From Caldilineaceae bacterium (lineage in GTDB: Bacteria > Chloroflexota > Anaerolineae > Caldilineales > Caldilineaceae): 64,000 nucleotides of DNA. Location of the stretch: contig WTGY01000151.1 of the NCBI GenBank assembly GCA_011523365.1, positions 1-64,000 on the forward strand, written 5' to 3'. Positions 18,540 through 26,435 of this stretch are shown here, piece after piece; positions within the stretch are counted from its first letter, which is position 1; every line of letters starts with the position of its first letter. Made by a program: the position numbers and the translations under genes. The notes under the pieces are model-generated. The model did no database searches and was not told the origin of the DNA. It saw only the letters and a list, made by a program, of their open reading frames with translations.

Positions 18540-19331
18540 CTAGTCCTTGCGCCAGTGATCGGAAGCGTTGTCCCGGGGAACGAAGCCGAGCAGGTCCCAG
18601 GCGTAAGGCGTGTCGTAGATTTTCCAGGTGTTGTTGGAGGCGCCGTAGAGAATCTCGTAGGAGATGTTTGGGCGTTCGACGCAGGCGCGGAAGAAGCCGA
18701 TGGCGTCGCGATGGCTGAACCAGCTGACGAGGGAGCGGTAGTCCTGTTCGGGCCGGTCGAAGCCGGGCAGAGTGCCGAGCCGGGCGCAGATGACCTCCAT
18801 GGGTCGTTCGTCGGGGCGGTCGATGTTGGCGCCCTCGGTGTAGTAGCGGCCGAGCGATTCGCCGAAGATCTTGGTTGCGCCGTAGCGGCTGTCCGGCCTG
18901 CCGGGATCGTCGCCCTTGACGAGGGGGATGGCGGCGGGGTCAAGGCCGTCGAGGCGTCCGGAGACGATTGAGGCGTAGGGTTCATCGAACTCGTAGCAGC
19001 CCATGACGTGCATGGAGCTGGCGAAGATGACGCGACGCACGCCGGCGTCATGGGCGGCGTCAAACATGCGGGCGGTGGCGATGAGGTTGGGGTTGGTGAG
19101 CTCTTCCCAGCCGATTTCGAGCTCGTGGCGCGGTTCGGCGGCCAGGTGGATGACGACTTCCATTCCCTCGAAGACCGGCGGCAAAGCGGCGGGGTCGCAG
19201 AGGTCGGCCTGGGTTGCATTGGGCCATTTGGAGGGTCTCAGGTCGATGCCGTGCACTTCGTGGTCGCGTCCGAGGGCGGGCGCGAGGAAGGTGCCTATGG
19301 TACCGCTGATGCCGGTGATGAGGATCTTCAT
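18540..19331 (-). CDS. SDR dehydrogenase, uronate dehydrogenase-like (array copy 2, unpaired)
   Basis: 263 aa, close paralog of the SDRs on either side, with the same TGISGTIG, FASSMH and YGATK motifs. Differences cluster in the substrate-side segments (LPGFDRPEQD for LPPWNAPGKD, and a C-terminal VPRDNASDH), so altered specificity is possible. The start is the ATG 64 codons into a longer reading frame, matched exactly to the other copies and preceded by AGGAGACAGGA. Unlike the other two it is not followed by a propeller gene, only by 182 nt and then SDR copy 1. Confidence 0.85.
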   Translation of the reverse strand: MKILITGISGTIGTFLAPALGRDHEVHGIDLRPSKWPNATQADLCDPAALPPVFEGMEVVIHLAAEPRHELEIGWEELTNPNLIATARMFDAAHDAGVRRVIFASSMHVMGCYEFDEPYASIVSGRLDGLDPAAIPLVKGDDPGRPDSRYGATKIFGESLGRYYTEGANIDRPDERPMEVICARLGTLPGFDRPEQDYRSLVSWFSHRDAIGFFRACVERPNISYEILYGASNNTWKIYDTPYAWDLLGFVPRDNASDHWRKD

Positions 19332-19444
19332 TCCTGTCTCCTGGAGGGCGTTGAAAGTTTTTGGTTTGCCGATCCTTCCAGATCGTCCGGGCTCCTCTGA
19401 CGCCCTTGCGCCGGAATCAGGCCTCGGCTCTAAACGGTGAATTC

Positions 19445-20341
19445 TCAGATCTTGACAAACTTGCGGGCGCGGTTGCCTTCTTCGCCGAGCTCGGCCACGA
19501 AGATGTTGTCCTTCGAGTCGCACCAGATGCCGTGGGGCATGCGCAGGCCGGTTTCGGGGCCGCGGAAGCGGCAGACCAGCTCGCCTGATTCGTGGAAAAT
19601 GGAGACGCCGCAGGGGAGAGGCCCTTTGCCCATTGCGCTGCCCTGCTCGGCGACGTAGACGAACTGGTCGGGGCTGCAGTAGACGTCGCCCGGCCTGTGT
19701 ACGTCTTCAAACATGGTGATGTAGTTGCCGTCGCGGTCGAAGAGTTGAATGCGGTTGGCCTCGCGGTCGCAGATGAGGACGCGGCCCTGTGTGTCGATGC
19801 CGATGTTGTGGACCAGGGCGAACTGGCCCGGCTCGAGGCCGGAGGTGCCCCAGGAGACTTCCAGCTCGCCTTCGGGGGAGAAGCGGTGGACCTGGCGGTT
19901 GCCGTAGCCGTCGGCGGCGAAGATAGAACCGTCCTGGGCGGTGGCCACGCCGGCCGGCATGTTGAAGGGCGGGTCCAGGGAGGTACCGTAGGGCGTCACC
20001 GTCATCATGGCCCAGCCGCGTCGGCCCAGTTCGAGCAGCTTCTCGCCGTGCTGGGTGTGCTTGGTGACGACGTGCTCCTGGCGGTCGGTGACCCAGACGT
20101 AGTCGTCGGCGTCGATGAAGATGCCGTGCGGTTCGGTGAATTCGTTTTCACCCCAGGAGGTGACGAATTTCCCGGTGTCGGCCTCAAAGGCGACGACGGG
20201 GTGTTTGTGGCGGCAGAAGACAAAGACGCGATCGCGCGAATCGACGGCCAGATCGGGCACCGAGCCTAGCGACCAGCCTTCGGGCAGAGTCGGCCAGGTA
20301 TCGTCCAATTCGTAGCGGAAGTCGCCGTATCCGACTGTCAT
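19445..20341 (-). CDS. NHL-repeat six-bladed beta-propeller protein (copy 2)
   Basis: 298 aa, the same length as copy 1 and nearly identical along the chain, with the same blade motifs and no signal peptide. The ATG at 20341 matches copy 1 and has GGGAGGAAAA upstream; a longer in-frame extension into the preceding SDR gene is rejected. It lies 50 nt after SDR copy 3 and 113 nt before SDR copy 2. Confidence 0.82.
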   Translation of the reverse strand: MTVGYGDFRYELDDTWPTLPEGWSLGSVPDLAVDSRDRVFVFCRHKHPVVAFEADTGKFVTSWGENEFTEPHGIFIDADDYVWVTDRQEHVVTKHTQHGEKLLELGRRGWAMMTVTPYGTSLDPPFNMPAGVATAQDGSIFAADGYGNRQVHRFSPEGELEVSWGTSGLEPGQFALVHNIGIDTQGRVLICDREANRIQLFDRDGNYITMFEDVHRPGDVYCSPDQFVYVAEQGSAMGKGPLPCGVSIFHESGELVCRFRGPETGLRMPHGIWCDSKDNIFVAELGEEGNRARKFVKI

Positions 20342-20391
20342 GTTCGGTTTTCCTCCCATTTTGCGCCCCGGTTGAGGCGGAGAGTTGCAGG

Positions 20392-21183
20392 TTACTCTTT
20401 GCGCCAGTGGTCTTCGGCGCTGTCGACTGGCATGAAGTCGAGCAGTTCCCAGGCGTAGGGCGTGTCGTAGATCTTCCACTTATTGTTGGAGGCGCCGTAG
20501 ATGATCTCATAGCTGATGTTGGGGCGCTCAACGCAGGCCTGGAAGAAGCCGCCGGCATCTCGATAGCTGAACCAGCTCACCAGCGAGCGATAGTCGCGAC
20601 CGGGACGATCGTAGGCAGGGAGCGTGCCAAGACGGACGCAGATGACCTCCATCGGCCGCTGGTCGGGGCGGTCGATGTTGCCGCCCTCGGTGTAGTAGCG
20701 GCCCAACGACTCGCCGAAAATCTTGGTTGCGCCGTAACGGCTGTCCGGTCTGCCGGGATCATCGCCTTTGACGAGTGTTATTGAGTCCGGGTCCAGGCCG
20801 TCGTGGCGGCCGGAAAGGATGGAGAGGTACGGTTCATCCCACTCGTAGGCGCCCATGACGTGCATTGAACTGGCGAAGATGACGCGGCGTACACCGGCGT
20901 CGTGGGCGGCGTCGTACATTCTGGCGGTGGCGATCAGGTTGGGGTTGGTCAGTTCATCCCAGCCGATTTCGACTTCGTGGCGGGGGTCGGCAGCCAGATG
21001 GATGACCACGTCCATGCCTTCGAAGACGGGCGGCAGCGCGTCGGGGTCGCATAGGTCGGCCTGGGTGGAGTTGGGCCAGTCCGAGGGGAAAATGTCAATG
21101 CCATGGACCTCGTGGTCGCGGGCAAGTACCGGCGCCAGATAGCGACCGATTTTGCCGGTGATGCCGGTGATCAGAATCTTCAT
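20392..21183 (-). CDS. SDR dehydrogenase, uronate dehydrogenase-like (array copy 3)
   Basis: 263 aa. TGITGKIG nucleotide motif, FASSMHV serine and YGATK Tyr-Lys pair as in the other two copies. It is the first gene of the array in the direction of transcription, behind a promoter at 21214-21241, and is followed after 50 nt by its propeller partner. It is the most divergent of the three at the N-terminus (IGRYLAPVLA) and around GAYEWDEPYLS, consistent with an older duplication. Confidence 0.85.
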   Translation of the reverse strand: MKILITGITGKIGRYLAPVLARDHEVHGIDIFPSDWPNSTQADLCDPDALPPVFEGMDVVIHLAADPRHEVEIGWDELTNPNLIATARMYDAAHDAGVRRVIFASSMHVMGAYEWDEPYLSILSGRHDGLDPDSITLVKGDDPGRPDSRYGATKIFGESLGRYYTEGGNIDRPDQRPMEVICVRLGTLPAYDRPGRDYRSLVSWFSYRDAGGFFQACVERPNISYEIIYGASNNKWKIYDTPYAWELLDFMPVDSAEDHWRKE

Positions 21184-21213
21184 CTCTGTCTCCTGGTCGG
21201 GAGTTTGGTAATA

Positions 21214-21241
21214 TGTATATGCCAGTACAGTCGGATTTCAA
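21214..21241 (-). promoter_or_regulatory. sigma70-type promoter for SDR array copy 3
   Basis: Minus-strand TTGAAA (21236-21241), 16-nt spacer, TATACA (21214-21219), about 31 nt before the ATG at 21183. Confidence 0.5.
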
Positions 21242-21286
21242 TCGCGAGAATTTTTGGCGAGTTCGCTCGGAGCCGGCAAACTGCGG

Positions 21287-22156
21287 CTATCCAGCTGCCA
21301 CCGCGTCGGGCCAGCGCAGGCGCTCGTCGGGCGTCCGATTCTGCTGCATCGGCTCGACGGCGCCGCGGTAGTCGGGGATGAGCGGCTCGATCTTGGCGAG
21401 CGCATTCTGCGGCCAGTCGGCGTGCTGGTCGTGCATGCGGTAGTGGATCCAGCTCTGCGTCGGTTCCAGAAGGTCGGAGTAGAAGGGGTGAAACCAGATG
21501 GTGATCACGGTGCGTTTTACGTCCGAGAGGTTGGCGTGGGCCGAGTGGAACATGCGCGCGTCGCCGACCACGACATCACCGGCTTTGACCGGCACGTCGA
21601 CCTCGCCGGGGTAGTCGCGGAAGCGGGGGTCGTCCGGGTCGTCTATGCGGTTGATCTCCCTGGTGTGCGCCTCGCCCATGTCGTGGAGGAGATGGCGGTG
21701 GCGGTGGGTGCCGGGGAGCAGGCGCAGGCAGCCGTTGTAGCGCGTGGTGTCCTCCATGTAGTACATGAGGAAGATCATGGGCGGACTGTCGCTGTAGGCG
21801 CGCGGGTCCTGCCACATCAGGCAGTCCTGGTGCCAGTAGAGGCGGGGTCCGCCCGGCGGCTTGCTGATGATGACCGCTTTCCAAAACTTGATCTCCTTGA
21901 GACCCATGCGATCGAGTTCGGCGAGGGCGCGCGGGTTGCCGATCAGATCGGCCAGCTCCGGATAGTCGTTGGAGTCGATCAGGCTGCCGGGCGACTTTGT
22001 TTTTTCCAACCGTTCGGGTTCCACCTCGGCCAGCGCCTTGTCGACACAGGCCCGCGTCCGGTCCAGGAGCCACGCGTCGGCAACATCTTCTATGATGCAG
22101 AAGCCGTATTGCTTGAGTTCCTCCATACGCGCTTCGGGAGTCATATTGGCTGTCAT
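21287..22156 (-). CDS. phytanoyl-CoA dioxygenase (PhyH) family protein
   Basis: 289-aa Fe(II)/2-oxoglutarate oxygenase. The HxD pair is in LYWHQDCLMW (H109, D111). The distal histidine is most likely H204 in MFHSAHANLS, whose spacing to the Asn matches the HxxxxN pattern of the family, and R215 probably binds 2-oxoglutarate. AAGGAGC six nt before ATG 22156 decides the start over an internal ATG four codons later. It is only distantly related to the 405-aa member at 439. It is grouped with the glycosidase-like fusion and a hydroxyacid dehydrogenase on the same strand. Confidence 0.87.
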   Translation of the reverse strand: MTANMTPEARMEELKQYGFCIIEDVADAWLLDRTRACVDKALAEVEPERLEKTKSPGSLIDSNDYPELADLIGNPRALAELDRMGLKEIKFWKAVIISKPPGGPRLYWHQDCLMWQDPRAYSDSPPMIFLMYYMEDTTRYNGCLRLLPGTHRHRHLLHDMGEAHTREINRIDDPDDPRFRDYPGEVDVPVKAGDVVVGDARMFHSAHANLSDVKRTVITIWFHPFYSDLLEPTQSWIHYRMHDQHADWPQNALAKIEPLIPDYRGAVEPMQQNRTPDERLRWPDAVAAG

Positions 22157-22217
22157 CTGTGCTCCTTGCGAGAAATGGGAACTGCGAGAGCCGGCCTACT
22201 TCGGTACGTAGGGCTCG

Positions 22218-24380
22218 CTATTCGGTGGGGGCAACGTCCTTGACGCAGCGGAAGCCGACCGTGCCGCAGCGGTCCAAACCAGGATACATCAGCAGTATCT
22301 TTTCGTGGCAGTCGTTGGGCTGCGCGCCGCTGGCGTTGTACCAGATGCTGCCTTCGACCTTCAGGTAGCTGCCGCCGCGGATGATGGCGTAGCGTGTGTG
22401 GCCGTCGTCGCGTTCGCTTTCGGTCCACTCCCAGACGTTGCCGGCCATGTCGAGGCAGCCGACGTGGCTGGCGCTGCCGGGGAACAGGTCTACCGGCGTC
22501 GTGTCGTCGCTGCCGCTGTTGCAGAGCGTTGGGTCGAAGCCGTCGCCCCAGGGCCAGACGGCAAACCCTGCTGCCATATGCCATTCTTCCTCTAGGGGCA
22601 GTCTTTTCCCGGCCCATGTGGCGTAAGCGCGGGCATCGTCCAGGTCCACCCAGATGACCGGATGCCGCTCCTTGCCCGCCGGCGGCGACCACCGCCAGGG
22701 CTCCTGCTCGCTGCCGGCGGGCTTGTGACAGTGGCGCAGGAAGTTGGTTAGATCGCGCGGCAGGTAGCGGGACTGTTCGAGGAAGTCGAGGTAGGAGGCG
22801 TTGGTGACTTCAGTGCGATCGATCCAGTATTCGGGAAGGTCGATCAATCGCCTGGGATGATACTTGTCCCAGAGCTGGTCGATTTTGTCGTAGCATGCCC
22901 CTTCCATCACCGTCCGGTTGTTGTGGCGTACGCCGAAGTTGACCGGCCCCGCGGTTACGCGGCACATCTCCTCGGGTTCCTCCCCTGCGGCTACAAACGG
23001 TGACGGCTCGACCGGGCGCAGAGAAAGGTCGGCGAGGGTCAAACGCTTGCGGTCGATGCCAGCAGCGCCGTCGCGTGCGGGTTCCTCCTGGCCGGAGTCG
23101 AGGTCGACCTCAATGCCCTCGGGCGCCGAGACGATACATCCTGCCTCGCCGCTGGACATGGAAAGCGCAAGCAGGTGCGCGCCTCCCTGTTGCGACGGCT
23201 CTATTTCGGCGCCGTTCCAGAGGTCGTAGTGGCGCAGCGGGCGGCCGTTGGGCGCGGATGAGGGCGTGCGCAAGACCGGGCCGTCGACAGCGGCGCCCGA
23301 CTCGTTAATAAGTGTGTGCATGGTTGTTTCGCCGCTGTGCCAGCGGTGCGCGTAAACGCCGTCTACTTCCGTGGCCACGTAGGGCTGCCAGTCCCTGTCC
23401 TGGAAGGCGTCCGAGAATTGGCGCAACAACCGCACACAGCGTCGCAGGAGCACGCGATCCGATTCGGGCCAGGGGTTCCACCAGCCAAAGATATTCTCCC
23501 AAACGACCTGGCCGCAACCGTGGAAAAATGCCTTCTGGATGATATCGCTGTGTTCGTCAGCGTTGCGGTCGATGGCGCGAAAAGAAAAGCGCGGCTCCAC
23601 CCAACGAATGGTCATCAGTTCAGGGGGGACAACCGTATTGCGCTGCAGCCAGCTGCCCGCAATCGAGGAGAGGGCTTCTGTGGGGGGCAACGATTCCGGG
23701 TTGAACACAATGTTGGCGTTGGCCCGCTGCATCGGTTCCAGGAAGCCTGGGTCGTCGGAGGCCATCGTATCGAGGAAGACGCCGTCGGCGCCGATCTCCT
23801 TGATCACGGCACCCAAGGCTTCGGCATCGGCCACTGCGGGCGCGTTTGTGTCGGGAAATCTGCCGCGGTAACCCCTTTTGTCGGTATAGGGCGGCGCGCC
23901 CGGCTCGCGGCGCGTGCCGATGTCCCAGGGGTTGTAATTGACGAAGACGCGCACGCCGCGCGCATGGGCGCGGTCAATGACCGCGCGCAGCCCCTGCAAG
24001 CCGCCCGGCATGTCGCGGTAGTAGTCGATCTGGTTGCGGTCATCGATGCCAAGGCGGGGGTAGGACTGCCAGAGGAGGATGATGTCGTAGCCGCCGAACT
24101 CGCGCTCGCCGTCGTCGAGGATTTCGTCGATGCGGTAACGGCCGGCTTCGCGGTCGTAGAAGGCGGTATCGTACATGAAGAGGAAAGCCTCTGTGTAGGC
24201 GCTTCGGTACCATTCGATTCCCTGGCGGGAAAAGAGATCCAGATCGAGCGAGTCGCGCAGGGCATTCCGCATCCGGTCCAGCTCGGCGGCCTCTTCTTCG
24301 TCGCGCCCGATGTGTGCCGAGAAGTCGTTCTGAAAGTTGGCGGCAAATGATGCGAGGCGTTCTGAATCCATTGGTTTCAT
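22218..24380 (-). CDS. fusion: glycosidase-like barrel plus formylglycine-enzyme-like (SUMF1) domain
   Basis: 720-aa protein with no signal peptide. Residues ~1-440 look like a TIM-barrel glycoside-hydrolase-type domain: GLRAVIDRAHARGVRVFVNYNPW and DGVFLDTMASDD recall barrel strands with acidic ends, followed by a beta-rich tail. Residues ~475-715 match the FGE-sulfatase/SUMF1 fold: YWIDRTEVTNASY, KRLPLEEEWHMAA, GNVWEWTES, RGGSY, VGFRC. The stretch after RGGSY lacks the cysteines that formylglycine-generating enzymes use, so sulfatase activation is unlikely; a ligand-binding role is possible. Start is Met1 or Met4. No sulfatase gene was seen in the window. Confidence 0.75.
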   Translation of the reverse strand: MKPMDSERLASFAANFQNDFSAHIGRDEEEAAELDRMRNALRDSLDLDLFSRQGIEWYRSAYTEAFLFMYDTAFYDREAGRYRIDEILDDGEREFGGYDIILLWQSYPRLGIDDRNQIDYYRDMPGGLQGLRAVIDRAHARGVRVFVNYNPWDIGTRREPGAPPYTDKRGYRGRFPDTNAPAVADAEALGAVIKEIGADGVFLDTMASDDPGFLEPMQRANANIVFNPESLPPTEALSSIAGSWLQRNTVVPPELMTIRWVEPRFSFRAIDRNADEHSDIIQKAFFHGCGQVVWENIFGWWNPWPESDRVLLRRCVRLLRQFSDAFQDRDWQPYVATEVDGVYAHRWHSGETTMHTLINESGAAVDGPVLRTPSSAPNGRPLRHYDLWNGAEIEPSQQGGAHLLALSMSSGEAGCIVSAPEGIEVDLDSGQEEPARDGAAGIDRKRLTLADLSLRPVEPSPFVAAGEEPEEMCRVTAGPVNFGVRHNNRTVMEGACYDKIDQLWDKYHPRRLIDLPEYWIDRTEVTNASYLDFLEQSRYLPRDLTNFLRHCHKPAGSEQEPWRWSPPAGKERHPVIWVDLDDARAYATWAGKRLPLEEEWHMAAGFAVWPWGDGFDPTLCNSGSDDTTPVDLFPGSASHVGCLDMAGNVWEWTESERDDGHTRYAIIRGGSYLKVEGSIWYNASGAQPNDCHEKILLMYPGLDRCGTVGFRCVKDVAPTE

Positions 24381-24418
24381 CTCTCCTTCAGTCCGCGGCC
24401 TGAACCGACTGCAAACGC

Positions 24419-25423
24419 TTATGGGCGTGGTTTGAAGCGAGCGATCTGATCGTCCACCCAGGCCAGGTTGGCGTCCTTGGTGCGGCCGGCATTGTGCGGC
24501 GTGTGGACGACGTTGTGCCGCCCAAGCAAGGGGGAGTCCAAAGCCACGGGCTCGATGTCGAAGACATCGGCGGCCAGCGCCAGCTCATCGTTGAGGACGC
24601 GACGATAGAGCGCCTCGGTGTCGCAGATGAGGGCCCGCGTTACCTGTACGACCAGGCATCCGTTCGGCAAGGCGTCAATAAGATCCTTGCCGACCAACCC
24701 GTAGGTATCCTCTTTCAAAGGAAGCATCGGCGCGAAGATCTCGGCATCCTTTACAAGCTCGGGCAGATGAAAGCAACGCTTTGCGCCGGCCGCGGCAAAG
24801 GTTGCGTCGGGAGCAAATGGGTCCCAGACGGCAACGTCGGCGCCCATGGCCGTGCACCAGGAGGCGTAGCGGGCGCCGATATTGCCGGCGCCGACAACGC
24901 GCACGCGTTTGCCAGCGAGCGTGCCGTTGGCAAACCGTGAATCATCGCAATACTGAATGCCTTTCGCGCCCGGTTTGCCCACTTCCGGTCTGTGTTTCCA
25001 AGGTTCATGGCTCTCGATCATGGCTGTGTGGGACTGGGGGATGCGGCGCAGCCCGCAGAGGGTCAGGCAGAGTCCGTACTCGGCCACCGAATGTCCCCAG
25101 TAGATGTCGACGCGGTGGGGAATGATTTGAACGCCGCGGGACGCCGCTATGTCGAGGCCATCTCTAGGATGATCGCCGTGGGAACTGTGGAAGCACTCCT
25201 CAAGGGAGGTAAAGGGCGCGAGGTCTTCGCTGCCGGCAGGGAGGCCGAGGAGGACGAGCCGCTGCACCGCGGCGGGGTCGGGCACCAACTGCGGCGCACG
25301 CGCCTCCGGCTCCAGCGTACGGTAGAGTTCGCAACAGTCGCTCTGCCAGCGTTTCTGCCAATAGTCGGCAGCAAACGGCCAGACGGCGTCGAAACGTTCA
25401 TGGACGCAAATTACCGATCTCAT
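24419..25423 (-). CDS. D-isomer-specific 2-hydroxyacid dehydrogenase family protein
   Basis: 334 aa. The NAD-binding motif VGAGNIGARYAS (about residue 176) and the catalytic triad positions VTRAL (Arg), FDIEPV (Glu) and HTPHNAG (His) are all present. The N-terminal substrate domain is divergent. Family members reduce hydroxypyruvate, glyoxylate or phosphohydroxypyruvate analogues. It would be the first gene of this minus-strand set; the start codon has a weak ribosome-binding site. Confidence 0.85.
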   Translation of the reverse strand: MRSVICVHERFDAVWPFAADYWQKRWQSDCCELYRTLEPEARAPQLVPDPAAVQRLVLLGLPAGSEDLAPFTSLEECFHSSHGDHPRDGLDIAASRGVQIIPHRVDIYWGHSVAEYGLCLTLCGLRRIPQSHTAMIESHEPWKHRPEVGKPGAKGIQYCDDSRFANGTLAGKRVRVVGAGNIGARYASWCTAMGADVAVWDPFAPDATFAAAGAKRCFHLPELVKDAEIFAPMLPLKEDTYGLVGKDLIDALPNGCLVVQVTRALICDTEALYRRVLNDELALAADVFDIEPVALDSPLLGRHNVVHTPHNAGRTKDANLAWVDDQIARFKPRP

Positions 25424-25568
25424 ATGTGTGTCATTTCGGGTGTGCTCACAAGCTGCGGGGTTGGATGCGTTTCTTCGTTGGCATGATAAATGCTATTGGG
25501 TTCGCTGTCCAATCGCCCCTGAACTTTCTTGGTAGCAGCCGATACCGGGGTGAAGGCGGGACGCATTA

Positions 25569-25790
25569 GGTCGAAAAGGCACCTGCTGGAAGGACGGCAC
25601 GAACTGGCCAAGGCAGGTTGTTGAAGGGGGGCATTGCGGGGGGACTCCCCCCGCACAAGGGAGGGCCGAAGGCCCGACCGTCCAAATGCGAGGAGAGAGC
25701 GGAGAGGAGTGAGGAGAGAGAGGAAGACGCCTTGGCTCGCGCCAATATGGAGCGCGAGCTGGCCAAGGTTTGGTCGTTTGAGACCCAAAA
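25569..25790 (+). repeat. truncated copy of the dispersed element, abutting copy 2
   Basis: It lacks the left ~200 bp. Similarity begins around AGGTCGAAAAGGCACCTG and runs through the core palindrome (25620-25682), a GAGGAGAG tract and a decayed right end near 25780. The intact copy 2 starts at 25807, so the two lie in tandem. The 145 nt to the left (25424-25568) hold no recognised gene. Confidence 0.75.
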
Positions 25791-25806
25791 AGCAGACATT
25801 GGCAAC

Positions 25807-26260
25807 GGGTGTATCCCAGCTCTGGGGTGGGAACAGTCTGGCGGGGAATCAGTGCCAGCGGTGGCTGGCGCTGTTTACCGTCTTTGGGCGAGACGCAGTG
25901 CAGGCGCCAGGTCTGACCGTACGGTGGAGTCCGTCAGTTGGGGAGGGTGCGAGGGCAGGCTCAAGGCCGGCACCTACGGGGATCTGATGGGACTGGCGGG
26001 ACGTGGTCGGGCTGGACACCTTCGATTAGGCACCTGTTACGAATATCGACACCCGGTCGATGAGGCAGTAGGGGGGGCGTTGCGGGGGCGGAGCCCCCGC
26101 ACAAGGGAGGGCCGACTAGGCCCGACCGCCCATAGGTGAGGGGAGAGGAGAGAGTAGTGAGAAACACCACTTCTTTTGCAGGCATCTGGAATGGGAACTG
26201 GCCTTGGCTTGGTTGCCTCCGGAGGTATGCGACTGTCCACCCCCGTTTTGAGATGCACCC
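25807..26260 (+). repeat. dispersed inverted-repeat element, copy 2 (intact)
   Basis: 454 bp. Terminal inverted repeats GGGTGTATCCC (25807-25817) and GAGATGCACCC (26250-26260). Internal core palindrome at about 26080-26131, then a GGGGAGAGGAGAGAG tract. Reading frames inside differ between copies and are not conserved, so no encoded protein is proposed. Confidence 0.88.
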
Positions 26261-26275
26261 ACGGCAACTAACGGA

Positions 26276-26304
26276 TTGACAATCTGAACACTGCTAAATA
26301 TACT
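26276..26304 (+). promoter_or_regulatory. sigma70 promoter for importer 3
   Basis: TTGACA (26276-26281), 17-nt spacer, TATACT (26299-26304). It starts 15 nt beyond the right terminal repeat of element copy 2 and leaves a leader of about 125 nt before the GTG at 26436. Confidence 0.78.
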
Positions 26305-26435
26305 ATCTCCCCAACACCTTACATCTCCTATATCCAGGCTGTGTCCCCCGGAAAGTCACAGGGTCGACTTTTTTCACATTTTCGTACCAGTGTGCTGCTG
26401 CGTCAGCGCCCCACCATGACCAGAGGAGGTCGAAC

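Larger units (their letters stand above)
16618..21183 (-). repeat. tandem gene-pair duplication (SDR plus propeller)
   Basis: Unit 1 (16618-18357) and unit 2 (19445-21183) each consist of a 263-aa SDR gene and a 298-aa propeller gene with a 50-51 nt gap, and are 1740 and 1739 bp long. A third SDR gene (18540-19331) lies between them without a propeller partner. Protein identity is high throughout by eye, with scattered substitutions, so the copies are not a recent assembly artefact. Confidence 0.85.

Noticed and set aside
25618-26139. 173-aa frame across the repeat, with similar short frames in the other copies
   Set aside because: Frames differ by indels between copies and have no consistent start, stop or domain; similarity is at DNA level only.
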